This document shows, piece by piece, positions 37,568 to 46,159 of a DNA stretch of 64,000 nt. A model generated the notes under the pieces. It was not told where the DNA came from, did no database searches, and saw only the letters and a list, made by a program, of their open reading frames with translations. The first letter of the stretch is position 1; every line of letters begins with the position of its first letter. The position numbers and the translations under genes are program-made. Origin of the DNA: Candidatus Purcelliella pentastirinorum. GTDB lineage: Bacteria; Pseudomonadota; Gammaproteobacteria; Enterobacterales; Enterobacteriaceae. The DNA lies in contig NZ_CP028374.1 of the NCBI RefSeq assembly GCF_003391335.1, positions 186,001 through 250,000 of the forward strand, written 5' to 3'.

Positions 37568-37939
37568 TTATTTCTTAATCTTTACACCATATTTTGAACG
37601 AGAATTCTTGCGATTTTTAACACCATCACAATCCAAAGCTCCACGAACAACATGATATCTAACCCCAGGTAAATCTTTAACTCTACCACCTCTAATTAAA
37701 ACCATTGAATGTTCTTGTAAATTATGGCCCTCACCCCCGATATATGATGTTACTTCTAAACCATTAGTCAATCTAACACGACATACTTTACGCAATGCTG
37801 AATTAGGCTTTTTAGGAGTAGTTGTATATACTCTAATACATACACCACGTTTATGCGGACAAGAACGTAAAGCTGAAACATTACTTTTATAAAATTTACG
37901 AATCCTAGAATTACGTACCAATTGATTAATAGTCGCCAT
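37568..37939 (-). CDS. rpsL: 30S ribosomal protein S12
   Basis: Decoding-centre protein, 123 residues (E. coli 124). [16 protein letters not shown] and [13 protein letters not shown] carry the two loops that touch the decoding site, with both conserved lysines. It is the first gene of the str operon; AGGG precedes the ATG. Confidence 0.98.
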   Translation of the reverse strand: MATINQLVRNSRIRKFYKSNVSALRSCPHKRGVCIRVYTTTPKKPNSALRKVCRVRLTNGLEVTSYIGGEGHNLQEHSMVLIRGGRVKDLPGVRYHVVRGALDCDGVKNRKNSRSKYGVKIKK

Positions 37940-38249
37940 TTAATAATCCCTAATTTATTAAATTATTTTATAATATTAAAAAATAAATAATAATATCAAT
38001 GCTAAAATAAATAAATTTTAATAAAAATATAATTTAAAACTTTAAATATATTGAAAATAAAAAAAAAACAAGTTTATTAAAATGTAAAATTTCATAAATC
38101 AAAAATAAATTTTAAATAATTTTAAATAAATAAAATTTACATAAATAACAGATGATACTATCATAAAATAAAGAAATACTAAAATATTTTTAAAATAAAA
38201 AATATATTTATAAAGTTTAAAATATAAAATTAATTATGGAACAAATTAA
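37940..38249. other. Gene-free spacer between rpsL and the yciC-like gene
   Basis: A divergent spacer of about 310 bases, nearly pure A/T. It contains the candidate str promoter at 37970-37999 (minus). I see no gene, RNA or recognisable fossil in the rest; the promoter of the rightward group starting with the yciC-like gene must lie here too. Confidence 0.55.
37970..37999 (-). promoter_or_regulatory. Candidate str-operon promoter
   Basis: On the minus strand TTGATA (37994-37999) then TATTAT (37970-37975) with an 18-base spacer, placing the start of transcription about 24 bases before rpsL. A good position for the promoter of rpsL-rpsG-fusA-tuf, but sequence support is limited in A/T DNA. Confidence 0.42.
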
Positions 38250-38999
38250 ATGAATATAAACATTAAAAAAATATCTAAAAATACAATCTTTTTTTATAAA
38301 AAACAATTTATAAAAATATTACTAATTTCTATTATTGCCGCATTTATAACTATTATAATAAATAACACTTTAATAACAAGAATAGAATTCTTACAAAATT
38401 TAATTAATCAATATGAAATATTTAATATAAAACAAAATTTAATAGAATTAATATTAAAAATGACAAAAGAAGAAAAAAAAACATTCATACAATTATGTAT
38501 AGTATTAACATGTTCTCATTTAATTGGAAATACATTTTTAAATGTAAGCTTAATAAATATAATAAACAATATCCTAAAGAACAAAAAAAATAATATTCAA
38601 AAATTAATATGTAAAATATTAAATGATTTTCCAAAATCATTAATATTAACAACAATAATTAATATAATCACAGAAATAGGAATGATTATATTTATAGTTC
38701 CAGGAATAATAATTTCTTCTATTTTATCTCTATCACAAATAATACTAATTATAGAAAAAAAAAAAATAATAAATTCCATCAAACAAAGTATATTACTTGC
38801 TAATAAAAATATAAAAATAATAACTTTTGGTATTTCATTAATTTTTATTATTAAAATTATAATATTTATTTTAAGTACAAAAATAATATTTTTTTCAAAA
38901 TCAATAAATTTAATAACAATACAAACTATAAATAATTTGATTTCAAGTATACAAATAATTTATATATATAGATATTACACATTAAATAAAAAAAATTGA
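38250..38999 (+). CDS. yciC: YciC-like (UPF0259) inner-membrane protein
   Basis: Membrane protein of unknown function. It has 249 residues, as E. coli YciC (247), and shares a run of local patterns: an N-terminal segment LLISIIAAFITIIIN, the loop MTKEEKKTFIQ, HLIGNTFLNVSLI, and FIVPGIIISSILSLSQIIL. About six hydrophobic segments. It is striking that an uncharacterised membrane protein is kept in so small a genome. gmhA follows after 32 bases. Confidence 0.8.
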   Translation: MNINIKKISKNTIFFYKKQFIKILLISIIAAFITIIINNTLITRIEFLQNLINQYEIFNIKQNLIELILKMTKEEKKTFIQLCIVLTCSHLIGNTFLNVSLINIINNILKNKKNNIQKLICKILNDFPKSLILTTIINIITEIGMIIFIVPGIIISSILSLSQIILIIEKKKIINSIKQSILLANKNIKIITFGISLIFIIKIIIFILSTKIIFFSKSINLITIQTINNLISSIQIIYIYRYYTLNKKN

Positions 39000-39031
39000 T
39001 AACAAACATTAAATTAAAAAAAGGAAATAAA

Positions 39032-39631
39032 ATGTATAAAAATTTAATAATATCAGAATTGAATTCAGCGGAAAAATTAATAAAAAAATTTAAAATAAAT
39101 AAAAATAATATAAAAATTATACAAAAAATAGCTATTTTAATTGCTAATGCATTTAAAAAAAACAAAAAAATTATATCATGTGGCAATGGCGGATCATATT
39201 GTGATGCCATGCATTTCTCAGAAGAATTAACTGGAATATATAGAAAATACAGATCTCCATATCCTGCTCTAACAATAACAGATGGTGGACACATTACATG
39301 TACTGGAAATGATTTAGGGTATGATAAAATATTTTCTAGATATATCGAAGCAATTGGTAAAAATGATGATATATTATTATGTATATCTACAAGTGGTAAA
39401 TCTGAGAATATTATAAAAGCAATAAAAATGGCAAATTCAAAAGGAATGAAAACAATAGCATTAACTGGTAAAAACAACGGAATAATATCAAAAATATCAA
39501 ATATAGAAATACAAGTACCATATAAAAAATATTCAGATAGAATTCAAGAAATACACATAAAAATTATACACATAATAATTCTTTTAATAGAAAAAGAAAT
39601 GGAAAAATATAATTTTATAAAAAACACTTAA
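39032..39631 (+). CDS. gmhA: Sedoheptulose-7-phosphate isomerase
   Basis: First step of ADP-heptose synthesis for the lipopolysaccharide inner core. The frame opens at 38996, but AAGGA lies before the ATG at 39032, which gives MYKNLIISELNSAE like E. coli and 199 residues (E. coli 192). SIS-domain motifs SCGNGGSYCDAMHFSEELTG (with catalytic Glu) and STSGKSENI, and the catalytic His in RIQEIHIKIIHI, are intact. The later enzyme HldE in this window looks half-decayed. Confidence 0.96.
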   Translation: MYKNLIISELNSAEKLIKKFKINKNNIKIIQKIAILIANAFKKNKKIISCGNGGSYCDAMHFSEELTGIYRKYRSPYPALTITDGGHITCTGNDLGYDKIFSRYIEAIGKNDDILLCISTSGKSENIIKAIKMANSKGMKTIALTGKNNGIISKISNIEIQVPYKKYSDRIQEIHIKIIHIIILLIEKEMEKYNFIKNT

Positions 39632-39661
39632 AAAAATATTTAATATAATATTATATAACTT

Positions 39662-40396
39662 ATGTATATTCCTACTATTTATAAAAAAAAAAAATTAAAA
39701 CTAAAAAAAATAATAACTCTAAATAAAAATAATAAAAAATATATAATAAAAGTACTACGTTTAAAACTAGGAAGTAAAATAAAAATATTTAATAAACACA
39801 ATCAAATTTATTTAGGAAATATAATTTCTATTGATAAAAATAAATTACAATTAAAATTAATAAAACAAATAAAAAAAAAATATGAATCACCACTAAATAT
39901 ACATCTTGGACAAATAATATCAACTGATAAAAAAATGAAATGGATAATACAAAAATCTGTAGAATTAGGAATAAACACTATAACCCCTTTATTTTCAAAA
40001 AAAAACCTAATAAAAATAAATAAATATAAAATAAAAAATAAAATAAATAAATGGAAAAAAATTATAATATCAGCATGTCAACAATGTGGAAGAAATATTT
40101 TACCTAAAATAAAAAAACCTATAAAATTAGAAGAATGGATAAAAAAAAAAGAAAAAAATATAATTAAAATAAATTTTTATCATAAAACAAAAAACAAAAT
40201 AAATAAGATTAAAAAACCTAAAAAAAAATTTAAAATCTTAATAGGATCAGAAAAAGGTTTATTAATAGAAGAAATAAAAATGTTAAATAATTATAAATTC
40301 ATTAATATTTCATTAGGACCTAGAATATTAAGAACTGAAACTGCAGCAATTGTAGCAATTACAACAATACAACTAATATTCGGAGATTTAAAATAA
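39662..40396 (+). CDS. rsmE: 16S rRNA m3U1498 methyltransferase RsmE
   Basis: SPOUT methyltransferase for U1498 of 16S rRNA. It has 244 residues (E. coli 243). Conserved: MYIPTIY start, SPLNIHLGQIIS, IQKSVELGINTITPLF, ACQQCGRN, LIGSEKGLL and the knot LGPRILRTETAAI. In the second last motif the usual GPEGG reads GSEKG, a mild change at the cofactor loop. In E. coli gshB and yqgE lie between rsmE and ruvX; both are gone here. Confidence 0.94.
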   Translation: MYIPTIYKKKKLKLKKIITLNKNNKKYIIKVLRLKLGSKIKIFNKHNQIYLGNIISIDKNKLQLKLIKQIKKKYESPLNIHLGQIISTDKKMKWIIQKSVELGINTITPLFSKKNLIKINKYKIKNKINKWKKIIISACQQCGRNILPKIKKPIKLEEWIKKKEKNIIKINFYHKTKNKINKIKKPKKKFKILIGSEKGLLIEEIKMLNNYKFINISLGPRILRTETAAIVAITTIQLIFGDLK

Positions 40397-40623
40397 AAAA
40401 ATTAATTATTTAATTAAATTACAATAAATGTATAAAATAAAATAATTTTATTTATTATTACAATAAAATCAATAAAATTAATCAAAATTTAACATAACAA
40501 AAAAAAACATATTTTTAAAATATAAAATAATAAAAATATTAATAGTATAATTATAATATTCATAAAAAATAATCTATGTAAAAACAATGATTATTAATAA
40601 AATAATATCTATTGAGAATAAAA

Positions 40624-41058
40624 ATGAAATTATTAGCCTTCGATTTCGGAACAAAAAAAATTGGAGTAGCAGTGGGACAAACTATAACAAAAACAGCAGA
40701 ACCATTAAATTTAATAAAAATAAAAAATAATATGCCAGATTGGATAAAAATTAAAAAATTAAAAAAAGAATGGGAACCAAATTTAATTATTTTAGGATTA
40801 CCATTAAATATGAATAATACAGAACAAATTTTTACAAAAAAAACAAAAAAATTCGCAAATAATTTAAGAAATATTTTAAATATACCAGTAGAACTACATG
40901 ATGAAAGATTGACAACAATAGAAGCAAAAATTAATATTTTAAACAATTTAGAACATAAAAATTTAAAAAAAATAAATATAGATTCATATTCTGCAGTACT
41001 AATATTAGAAAGTTGGTTAAAAAATAATAAAAATAAATTTAAACATAAAAATAGATAA
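40624..41058 (+). CDS. ruvX: Pre-16S rRNA nuclease YqgF/RuvX
   Basis: RNase H-fold protein required for maturation of the 16S rRNA 5' end; also named as a putative Holliday-junction resolvase. The frame opens at a TTG (40612), but the ATG at 40624 matches the family N-terminus (LLAFDFGTKKIGVAVGQ) and gives 144 residues (E. coli 138). Catalytic acidic residues are in AFDFGT, LHDERLTTIEA and the Asp of NIDSYSA. Confidence 0.95.
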   Translation: MKLLAFDFGTKKIGVAVGQTITKTAEPLNLIKIKNNMPDWIKIKKLKKEWEPNLIILGLPLNMNNTEQIFTKKTKKFANNLRNILNIPVELHDERLTTIEAKINILNNLEHKNLKKINIDSYSAVLILESWLKNNKNKFKHKNR

Positions 41059-41131
41059 AACTAACAATAAATATTTTATAAAAAATAATAAAAATAATAT
41101 TTTAATTAATACAAAATATAAATAGGAATTT

Positions 41132-41683
41132 ATGTTAAATATTACAGAAACATTAAACTCTTTTATAAATTTTTATATAATAATAATAATATTAAGATTA
41201 TGGATGCAAAAATTTAATTGTGATATATATAATCCATATTCACAAATTATCATTAAATTAACACAACAAATTAAAAAAAAAACAGAAATATATATTTCAA
41301 AAAAAAAAATTTTAGATAATATATTTATATTAACATTAATTATATTAACAATAATTAAATGTTATATATCAATATCAATAAAAAATTTAAAAATAACAAT
41401 TATTTTATTAATAATAATTATATTAATATCATTAATAAAATCAATTGGATATTTAATATTTTGGATTTTAATTGCAAGATCATTAATGAATATGATAACA
41501 AAAGAAATGAATCCAACCTATTACATAATAATACAATTAACCGAACCAATTTTAAAAAAAACAAGAAAAATAATTCCAGTAATATCTAATATTGACTTTT
41601 CTATAACAAGTATAATAATACTCATATATGCTATAAACAAACTAGGTGAAGAAATAATACCTAAAATTTGGAATATAATATAA
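41132..41683 (+). CDS. yggT: YggT-family inner-membrane protein
   Basis: Uncharacterised membrane protein with two YGGT repeats; 183 residues (E. coli 188). The repeat patterns LRLWMQKFNCDIYNPYSQIIIKLTQ and NPTYYIIIQLTEPILKKTRKIIP are recognisable, as is SNIDFSITSIIIL. AGGAATTTATG gives a good start. The family is linked to osmotic tolerance or cell division in some bacteria. It keeps its E. coli place near ruvX. Confidence 0.92.
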   Translation: MLNITETLNSFINFYIIIIILRLWMQKFNCDIYNPYSQIIIKLTQQIKKKTEIYISKKKILDNIFILTLIILTIIKCYISISIKNLKITIILLIIIILISLIKSIGYLIFWILIARSLMNMITKEMNPTYYIIIQLTEPILKKTRKIIPVISNIDFSITSIIILIYAINKLGEEIIPKIWNII

Positions 41684-41737
41684 AATTAAAAAATATAAAT
41701 ACAAATTATACAAAACTAATAAAAAATAATAATAAAT

Positions 41738-41977
41738 ATGAATAATAAAATATTTTGCACATTTTTAAAAAAAAAAGCTAAAAAACAAAAAATACAACTT
41801 TACCCAGGTAAAATCGGAAAATTAATATATAAAAATATATCACAACAAGCATGGGAGCAATGGATAAAAAAACAAACTATATTAATAAATGAAAATAAAC
41901 TAAATATGAATAAAAAAAAAGATCGTGAAATATTAACAGAAGAAATGTGTAAATATCTATTCAAAAATAAAAAATAA
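41738..41977 (+). CDS. yggX: YggX-family Fe(II)/oxidative-protection protein
   Basis: Small protein that protects iron-sulfur clusters. Conserved IFCTFLKKKAKKQ with Cys7, QLYPGKIGKLIY, AWEQWIKKQTILINENKLNM. 79 residues against 91: the tail after the helix EEMCKYLF is trimmed. In E. coli it lies next to mutY. Here the next 200 bases are A/T-only without any recognisable gene. Confidence 0.94.
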   Translation: MNNKIFCTFLKKKAKKQKIQLYPGKIGKLIYKNISQQAWEQWIKKQTILINENKLNMNKKKDREILTEEMCKYLFKNKK

Positions 41978-42180
41978 TTGTTTTTATTTTATTATAATTT
42001 AGAAAACAAACATATATTATTACATATCTATAAAATTAAAATAATTTAAAATATGTAAATATATTAACAAGTAATCTATTTATCATAAAATAACATATTA
42101 AGAAAAATATATTTTTAAAAAAAATCAAAAAAATAAACTAAATATAATATAAATATTAAAAATTAATCATAACATAAGAA

Positions 42181-43023
42181 ATGAAAATATTAAAAAAAAA
42201 CAAATTATATATAGTTCCAACTCCTATAGGAAATCTAAAAGATATAACATATAGAGCAATAAATATTCTAAAAAAAATAGACATAATTTTAGCAGAAAAT
42301 ATAAAACACACAAAAATATTAATAAATCACTTTAAAATAAAAAAAACAATTTTAAAATTTAATAATGATTATGAACATAATAAAGTAAAAAAAATAATAA
42401 AATTAATTAAAACTGGTAAAAATGTAGCATTACTTTCAAGTGCTGGAACACCGACAATAAATGATCCAGGATATAAATTAATACATGCATGTCATTTATC
42501 AAATATAAAAATAATACCATTACCTGGCCCATGTGCTGCAATAACTGCTCTCAGTGCATCAGGAATGTCATTCAATAAATTTTGTTATGAAGGTTTCTTA
42601 CCAAAAAAAAAAAAATCTAAAGAAACATTATTGAAATCTTTAAAAAAAGAAAAAAAAATAATAATCTTCTATGAATCAAAACATAGAATAATAAAAAGTT
42701 TAAAAACAATAATAAAAATATTTGGTGAAAACAGAAATATATTATTAGCAAAAGAAATGACAAAAATCTGGGAAATAATTCATAAAACAACAACAATTAA
42801 CCTATTATATTTATTCGAAAATAAAAAAATAAAAAAAAAAGGTGAAATAGTTTTAGTAATTGATGGGTATAAAGAAAAAAAAGATGATATATCTGATAAA
42901 ATAATAAAAACATTTAAAATTTTAAAAGATACTATATCAATAAAAAAAGCAATTGAAATAACAGCTAAAATACATAAAATTAAAAAAAATAAATTATATA
43001 ATTTCATTATTAAAAAATATTGA
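42181..43023 (+). CDS. rsmI: 16S rRNA 2'-O-ribose C1402 methyltransferase RsmI
   Basis: Tetrapyrrole-methylase-fold enzyme for C1402 in the P site. It has 280 residues (E. coli 286). LYIVPTPIGNLKDIT, GTPTINDPG, PLPGPCAAITALSASG and FCYEGFLP are conserved. Two usually invariant stretches differ: AEDTRHT is AENIKHT and SDAGTP is SSAGTP, so activity may be reduced. The stop lies about 12 bases before rnpB. Confidence 0.95.
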   Translation: MKILKKNKLYIVPTPIGNLKDITYRAINILKKIDIILAENIKHTKILINHFKIKKTILKFNNDYEHNKVKKIIKLIKTGKNVALLSSAGTPTINDPGYKLIHACHLSNIKIIPLPGPCAAITALSASGMSFNKFCYEGFLPKKKKSKETLLKSLKKEKKIIIFYESKHRIIKSLKTIIKIFGENRNILLAKEMTKIWEIIHKTTTINLLYLFENKKIKKKGEIVLVIDGYKEKKDDISDKIIKTFKILKDTISIKKAIEITAKIHKIKKNKLYNFIIKKY

Positions 43024-43034
43024 AAAAAATGACT

Positions 43035-43413
43035 ATAAAGTTAACCAGACAATCGCTGATTAAATAATTTTAAAATTTATAAAATATTAATTATTTAAAA
43101 AGAGGAAAGTCCGGGCTCCACAGGACAAAAGTGCCAGATAACATCTGGGAGATGCGAGTCTACGAAAAGTGTAACAGAAATAAACCGCTAATTTTATATT
43201 TAGCAAGGGTGAAAAGGAGTGGTAAGAGCACACCGTGAAATTGGTAACAATTTTCAGCAATACAAACTCCACTTGGAGCAAGGTTAAAATAAAGTTTAAA
43301 ATGATATGGTCCTGTATATATTAAACTTAGGTAAACCGCTAAAGTAATTAAGCAATTAATTACTTAGATAAATGATTGTCAAAAACAGAACCCGGCTTAT
43401 AGGTTAACTTTAT
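43035..43413 (+). ncRNA. rnpB: RNase P RNA (M1 RNA)
   Basis: Catalytic RNA that matures tRNA 5' ends. Both universal core parts are readable: AGAGGAAAGTCCGGGCTCC near 43100 and ACAGAACCCGGCTTATAGG near 43385. A perfect 12-base P1 helix (43035-43046 with 43402-43413) fixes the ends. The P3 helix, G/C-rich in E. coli, is here a 10-base-pair A/T-only stem (43060-43069 with 43089-43098). Length about 379 bases, as in E. coli (377). Confidence 0.97.
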
Positions 43414-43440
43414 AAAAAAAATACTATTTAAAAGAAAAAA

Positions 43441-44781
43441 TTATAAACCAGATACTTGCATATCAGATAATAATATAGAACCACATTGAATATTACTACG
43501 TTTATCAATATCATTACTTAAGTATAATATATTCTTCCACATATCTTTTAAATTTCCAGAAATAGTGATCTCATTAATAGGATATTCAATAACACCTTTA
43601 TTAACCCAAAATCCAAAAGCTCCTTTAGAATAATCACCAGTAACTATATTAACACCCTGACCTATTAATTCCGTAACCAAAATACAATTATCAACTTTAC
43701 ATAAAAGACTTTTTAAACTTATATCACTATGAGATACAAACCAATTATGTATACCATCATAATGTCCTGTACTTTTAAAACCTAATTGCCGACCTGAATA
43801 ACTAGTCAACAACCATTTCTTTAATACACCATTTAAAACAATAATATGATCAACAGTCCTAACTCCTTCACTATCAAAATAAGAAGAAAATAAACCACGT
43901 AAAATATGAGGACGTTCATTTATATTTAACCAAGTAGGAAATATTTCCTTATTTAAATATCTATATAAACAAGTGGATTTACGATAAACATTATGTCCAC
44001 TAATAGCAATTACTAAATATTTGAATAAATGATTAGAAATATCAGATAAAAAAATAATTGGATAAGTACCAGTTATTAATTTAAGCGGATTTAAACGTTT
44101 TAAAACACGTAAGGCACAATTTTTACCAATATATTCTGGTTTATCTAAATCACTAATTTTTCTACTGACAGTATAAAAATAATCCCTTTCCATTTCATTT
44201 TTGGATTTAGCAACAACACAACAAGATAAATAATAACTACTACTAATACAAAAATTAAAAATATCATAATTATTAGCAAATAATTTAATATTCACATTAG
44301 ATATAAACTCTCCTCCTTCTGTACTAACAATTCTTGAATCAAAATTTAATGCAGTCATTTCAGCCAAAGAAGCCAATCCAATTGCTTCAGATATATTAAA
44401 TTCCCATAAATGAAATAAATCTAAATCCAAATAATTATGAGCTAAAAGATCCAAATCTGGTACTCCAACAAATGGATCATAACTAAGATGATTGGTCATT
44501 AAAATAACTTTATCAATAATATTACAAATATTTTTTAACTCTATATTATTAAAACTAATTATTCCTTTACGATTATTTAAAAATATAGTAATAACAAAAT
44601 TAGAACTATCATAAAATTCAATATTATTCATTATACCATGACGAGTAAGTACTTTTATCCCAATATCCTTACTAAGGATGATATTAACATCACATAATTT
44701 TTTATTAGATACTTGTAAAATTTTTTTAGCTATCTCATATAAATTTTTCTTATGATAATGAATTTTATTAAATATTTTCAC
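43441..44781 (-). CDS. pmbA: TldE/PmbA, non-metal subunit of the TldD/E protease
   Basis: Partner of the TldD metalloprotease, which processes antibiotic peptides and unfolded peptides. It has 446 residues (E. coli 450). Family stretches FDSEGVRTVDHIIVLNGVL, LGFKSTGHYDGIHNW, VTELIGQGVNIVTGDYSKGA and GNLKDMWKNILYLSNDIDKRSNIQCGS are well kept. It lacks the metal HExxxH motif, as expected of TldE. tldD is not in the window. Confidence 0.96.
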   Translation of the reverse strand: MKIFNKIHYHKKNLYEIAKKILQVSNKKLCDVNIILSKDIGIKVLTRHGIMNNIEFYDSSNFVITIFLNNRKGIISFNNIELKNICNIIDKVILMTNHLSYDPFVGVPDLDLLAHNYLDLDLFHLWEFNISEAIGLASLAEMTALNFDSRIVSTEGGEFISNVNIKLFANNYDIFNFCISSSYYLSCCVVAKSKNEMERDYFYTVSRKISDLDKPEYIGKNCALRVLKRLNPLKLITGTYPIIFLSDISNHLFKYLVIAISGHNVYRKSTCLYRYLNKEIFPTWLNINERPHILRGLFSSYFDSEGVRTVDHIIVLNGVLKKWLLTSYSGRQLGFKSTGHYDGIHNWFVSHSDISLKSLLCKVDNCILVTELIGQGVNIVTGDYSKGAFGFWVNKGVIEYPINEITISGNLKDMWKNILYLSNDIDKRSNIQCGSILLSDMQVSGL

Positions 44782-44964
44782 ATATTCTCCAAATTACAAA
44801 ATTATTTTTAAAATTATAAAAATAAAACATATAAAAATTGTATACTTTTAAAATATTAACTAAATAATAATATAATTATTTTAAAAATATAATCAAAGAT
44901 ATTTTTAAAATATAAAATAAATAAAAGAATATTTTTAAATTTTATAATAATAATTGGAGTAAAT

Positions 44965-45861
44965 ATGTACAAAATAATAACATTTATATTATTCAGTACA
45001 GTAACACTTACCTGGGGAACTACCTGGATTGTAATGAAAATTGTAATAAAAACAATACCTCCAATTTTCGCTACAGGAATACGTTTCATAATAACAGCCC
45101 CAATTTTAATAATAATGGCAAAATTAATAAAAAAACCTTTATTATTTCCTGTAGGAAAAAAATATTTCCAAATAATAATAACTATATTTTATTTTATTAT
45201 ACCTTTTACATTAATGATATATAGCCAAAAATATATAAATTCAGGATTAGCATCAATAATTTTCGCAAATATGCCAATTGCAATATTAATTGCATCTAAA
45301 ATATTAATAAAAGAAAAAACAAATAAAAAACAAATTTTAGGATTAATAATAGCAATAACATCTTTATCAATAATATTATTTACAGAATCAAAAATAAATA
45401 CAAATATTCATTGGCAAGGATTCATATTAATCATAATATCAATTATTCTACATGCAATATTATATGTAGAAAGTAAAAAAAAATACTCCCATATATCAAT
45501 TATAACATTCAATACTATACCAACACTATGTTCTGGTATTATATTACTATTAATAGGATGGATTATTGAACATCCAATAATAACAAATTTTTCCATTAAT
45601 TCAATATTAGCTGTATTTTATTTAGGAATAATTGGAGGGGTTTTTGGTGTAATGTGTTATTTTACTTTACAAAAAAGAATTTCTACATTTAAGTCATCAA
45701 TTGTATTTATATTATTTCCATTAATATCTATTACTTTAGAAAATTACATTTATAATCATAAACTATCAACAATATCAACCCTTGCGTTAGTACCATTAAT
45801 AATAAGTATCATTATTATAATGACTCCAAAAGATTTTTATCTAAAAAAAAATACTAAATAA
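44965..45861 (+). CDS. EamA-family (DMT superfamily) permease
   Basis: Ten hydrophobic segments in two repeated halves of five, the EamA layout; 298 residues. N-terminal WGTTWIVMKIVIKTIPPIFATGIRF and GLASIIFANMPIAILI resemble the first repeat of YedA/RhaT-type exporters. Substrate unknown; homologues export amino acids or metabolites, so a role in export to the host is possible but is only inference. GGAG-type ribosome site before the ATG. Confidence 0.88.
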   Translation: MYKIITFILFSTVTLTWGTTWIVMKIVIKTIPPIFATGIRFIITAPILIIMAKLIKKPLLFPVGKKYFQIIITIFYFIIPFTLMIYSQKYINSGLASIIFANMPIAILIASKILIKEKTNKKQILGLIIAITSLSIILFTESKINTNIHWQGFILIIISIILHAILYVESKKKYSHISIITFNTIPTLCSGIILLLIGWIIEHPIITNFSINSILAVFYLGIIGGVFGVMCYFTLQKRISTFKSSIVFILFPLISITLENYIYNHKLSTISTLALVPLIISIIIIMTPKDFYLKKNTK

Positions 45862-45882
45862 ATTCAATATAAATATTGATAA

Positions 45883-45999
45883 AACTCGGCAATGACCTAC
45901 TCTCACACAAATTACTTGTACTACCATCGGCGTAATGACGTTTCACTTCTGAGTTCGGAATGGTATCAGGTGGTACCACCACACTATAATCGCCAAGCT
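45883..45999 (-). rRNA. rrf: 5S ribosomal RNA, isolated
   Basis: Minus-strand sequence matches enterobacterial 5S closely: GGTGGTACCACCTGA, CATTCCGAACTCAGAAGTGAAACG, GCCGATGGTAGT, GAGAGTAGG; the terminal helix AGCTTGGC/GCCGAGTT pairs with two G-U. Ends are approximate by one or two bases. No 23S or 16S sequence lies next to it; proS begins 160 bases upstream on the other strand, so the 5S gene is detached from the rRNA operon. A TATAAT at 46071-46076 (minus) could be its own -10. Confidence 0.95.
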
Positions 46000-46159
46000 A
46001 TATCAAATATAATTCAATAATTATTAATTATAATATATTAAAAAAAAATAAAATAAATAATTAAACTTATATTATACGATAAATAAATAAAAAATAAACT
46101 TAAAATTTAAATTATTATATAATAAAATAATAATCAAGAAAAAATAATTATCATAAACA

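Noticed and set aside
38926-39477. Minus-strand frame of 183 residues opposite gmhA
   Set aside because: It is the shadow of gmhA, whose active-site motifs are intact on the plus strand.
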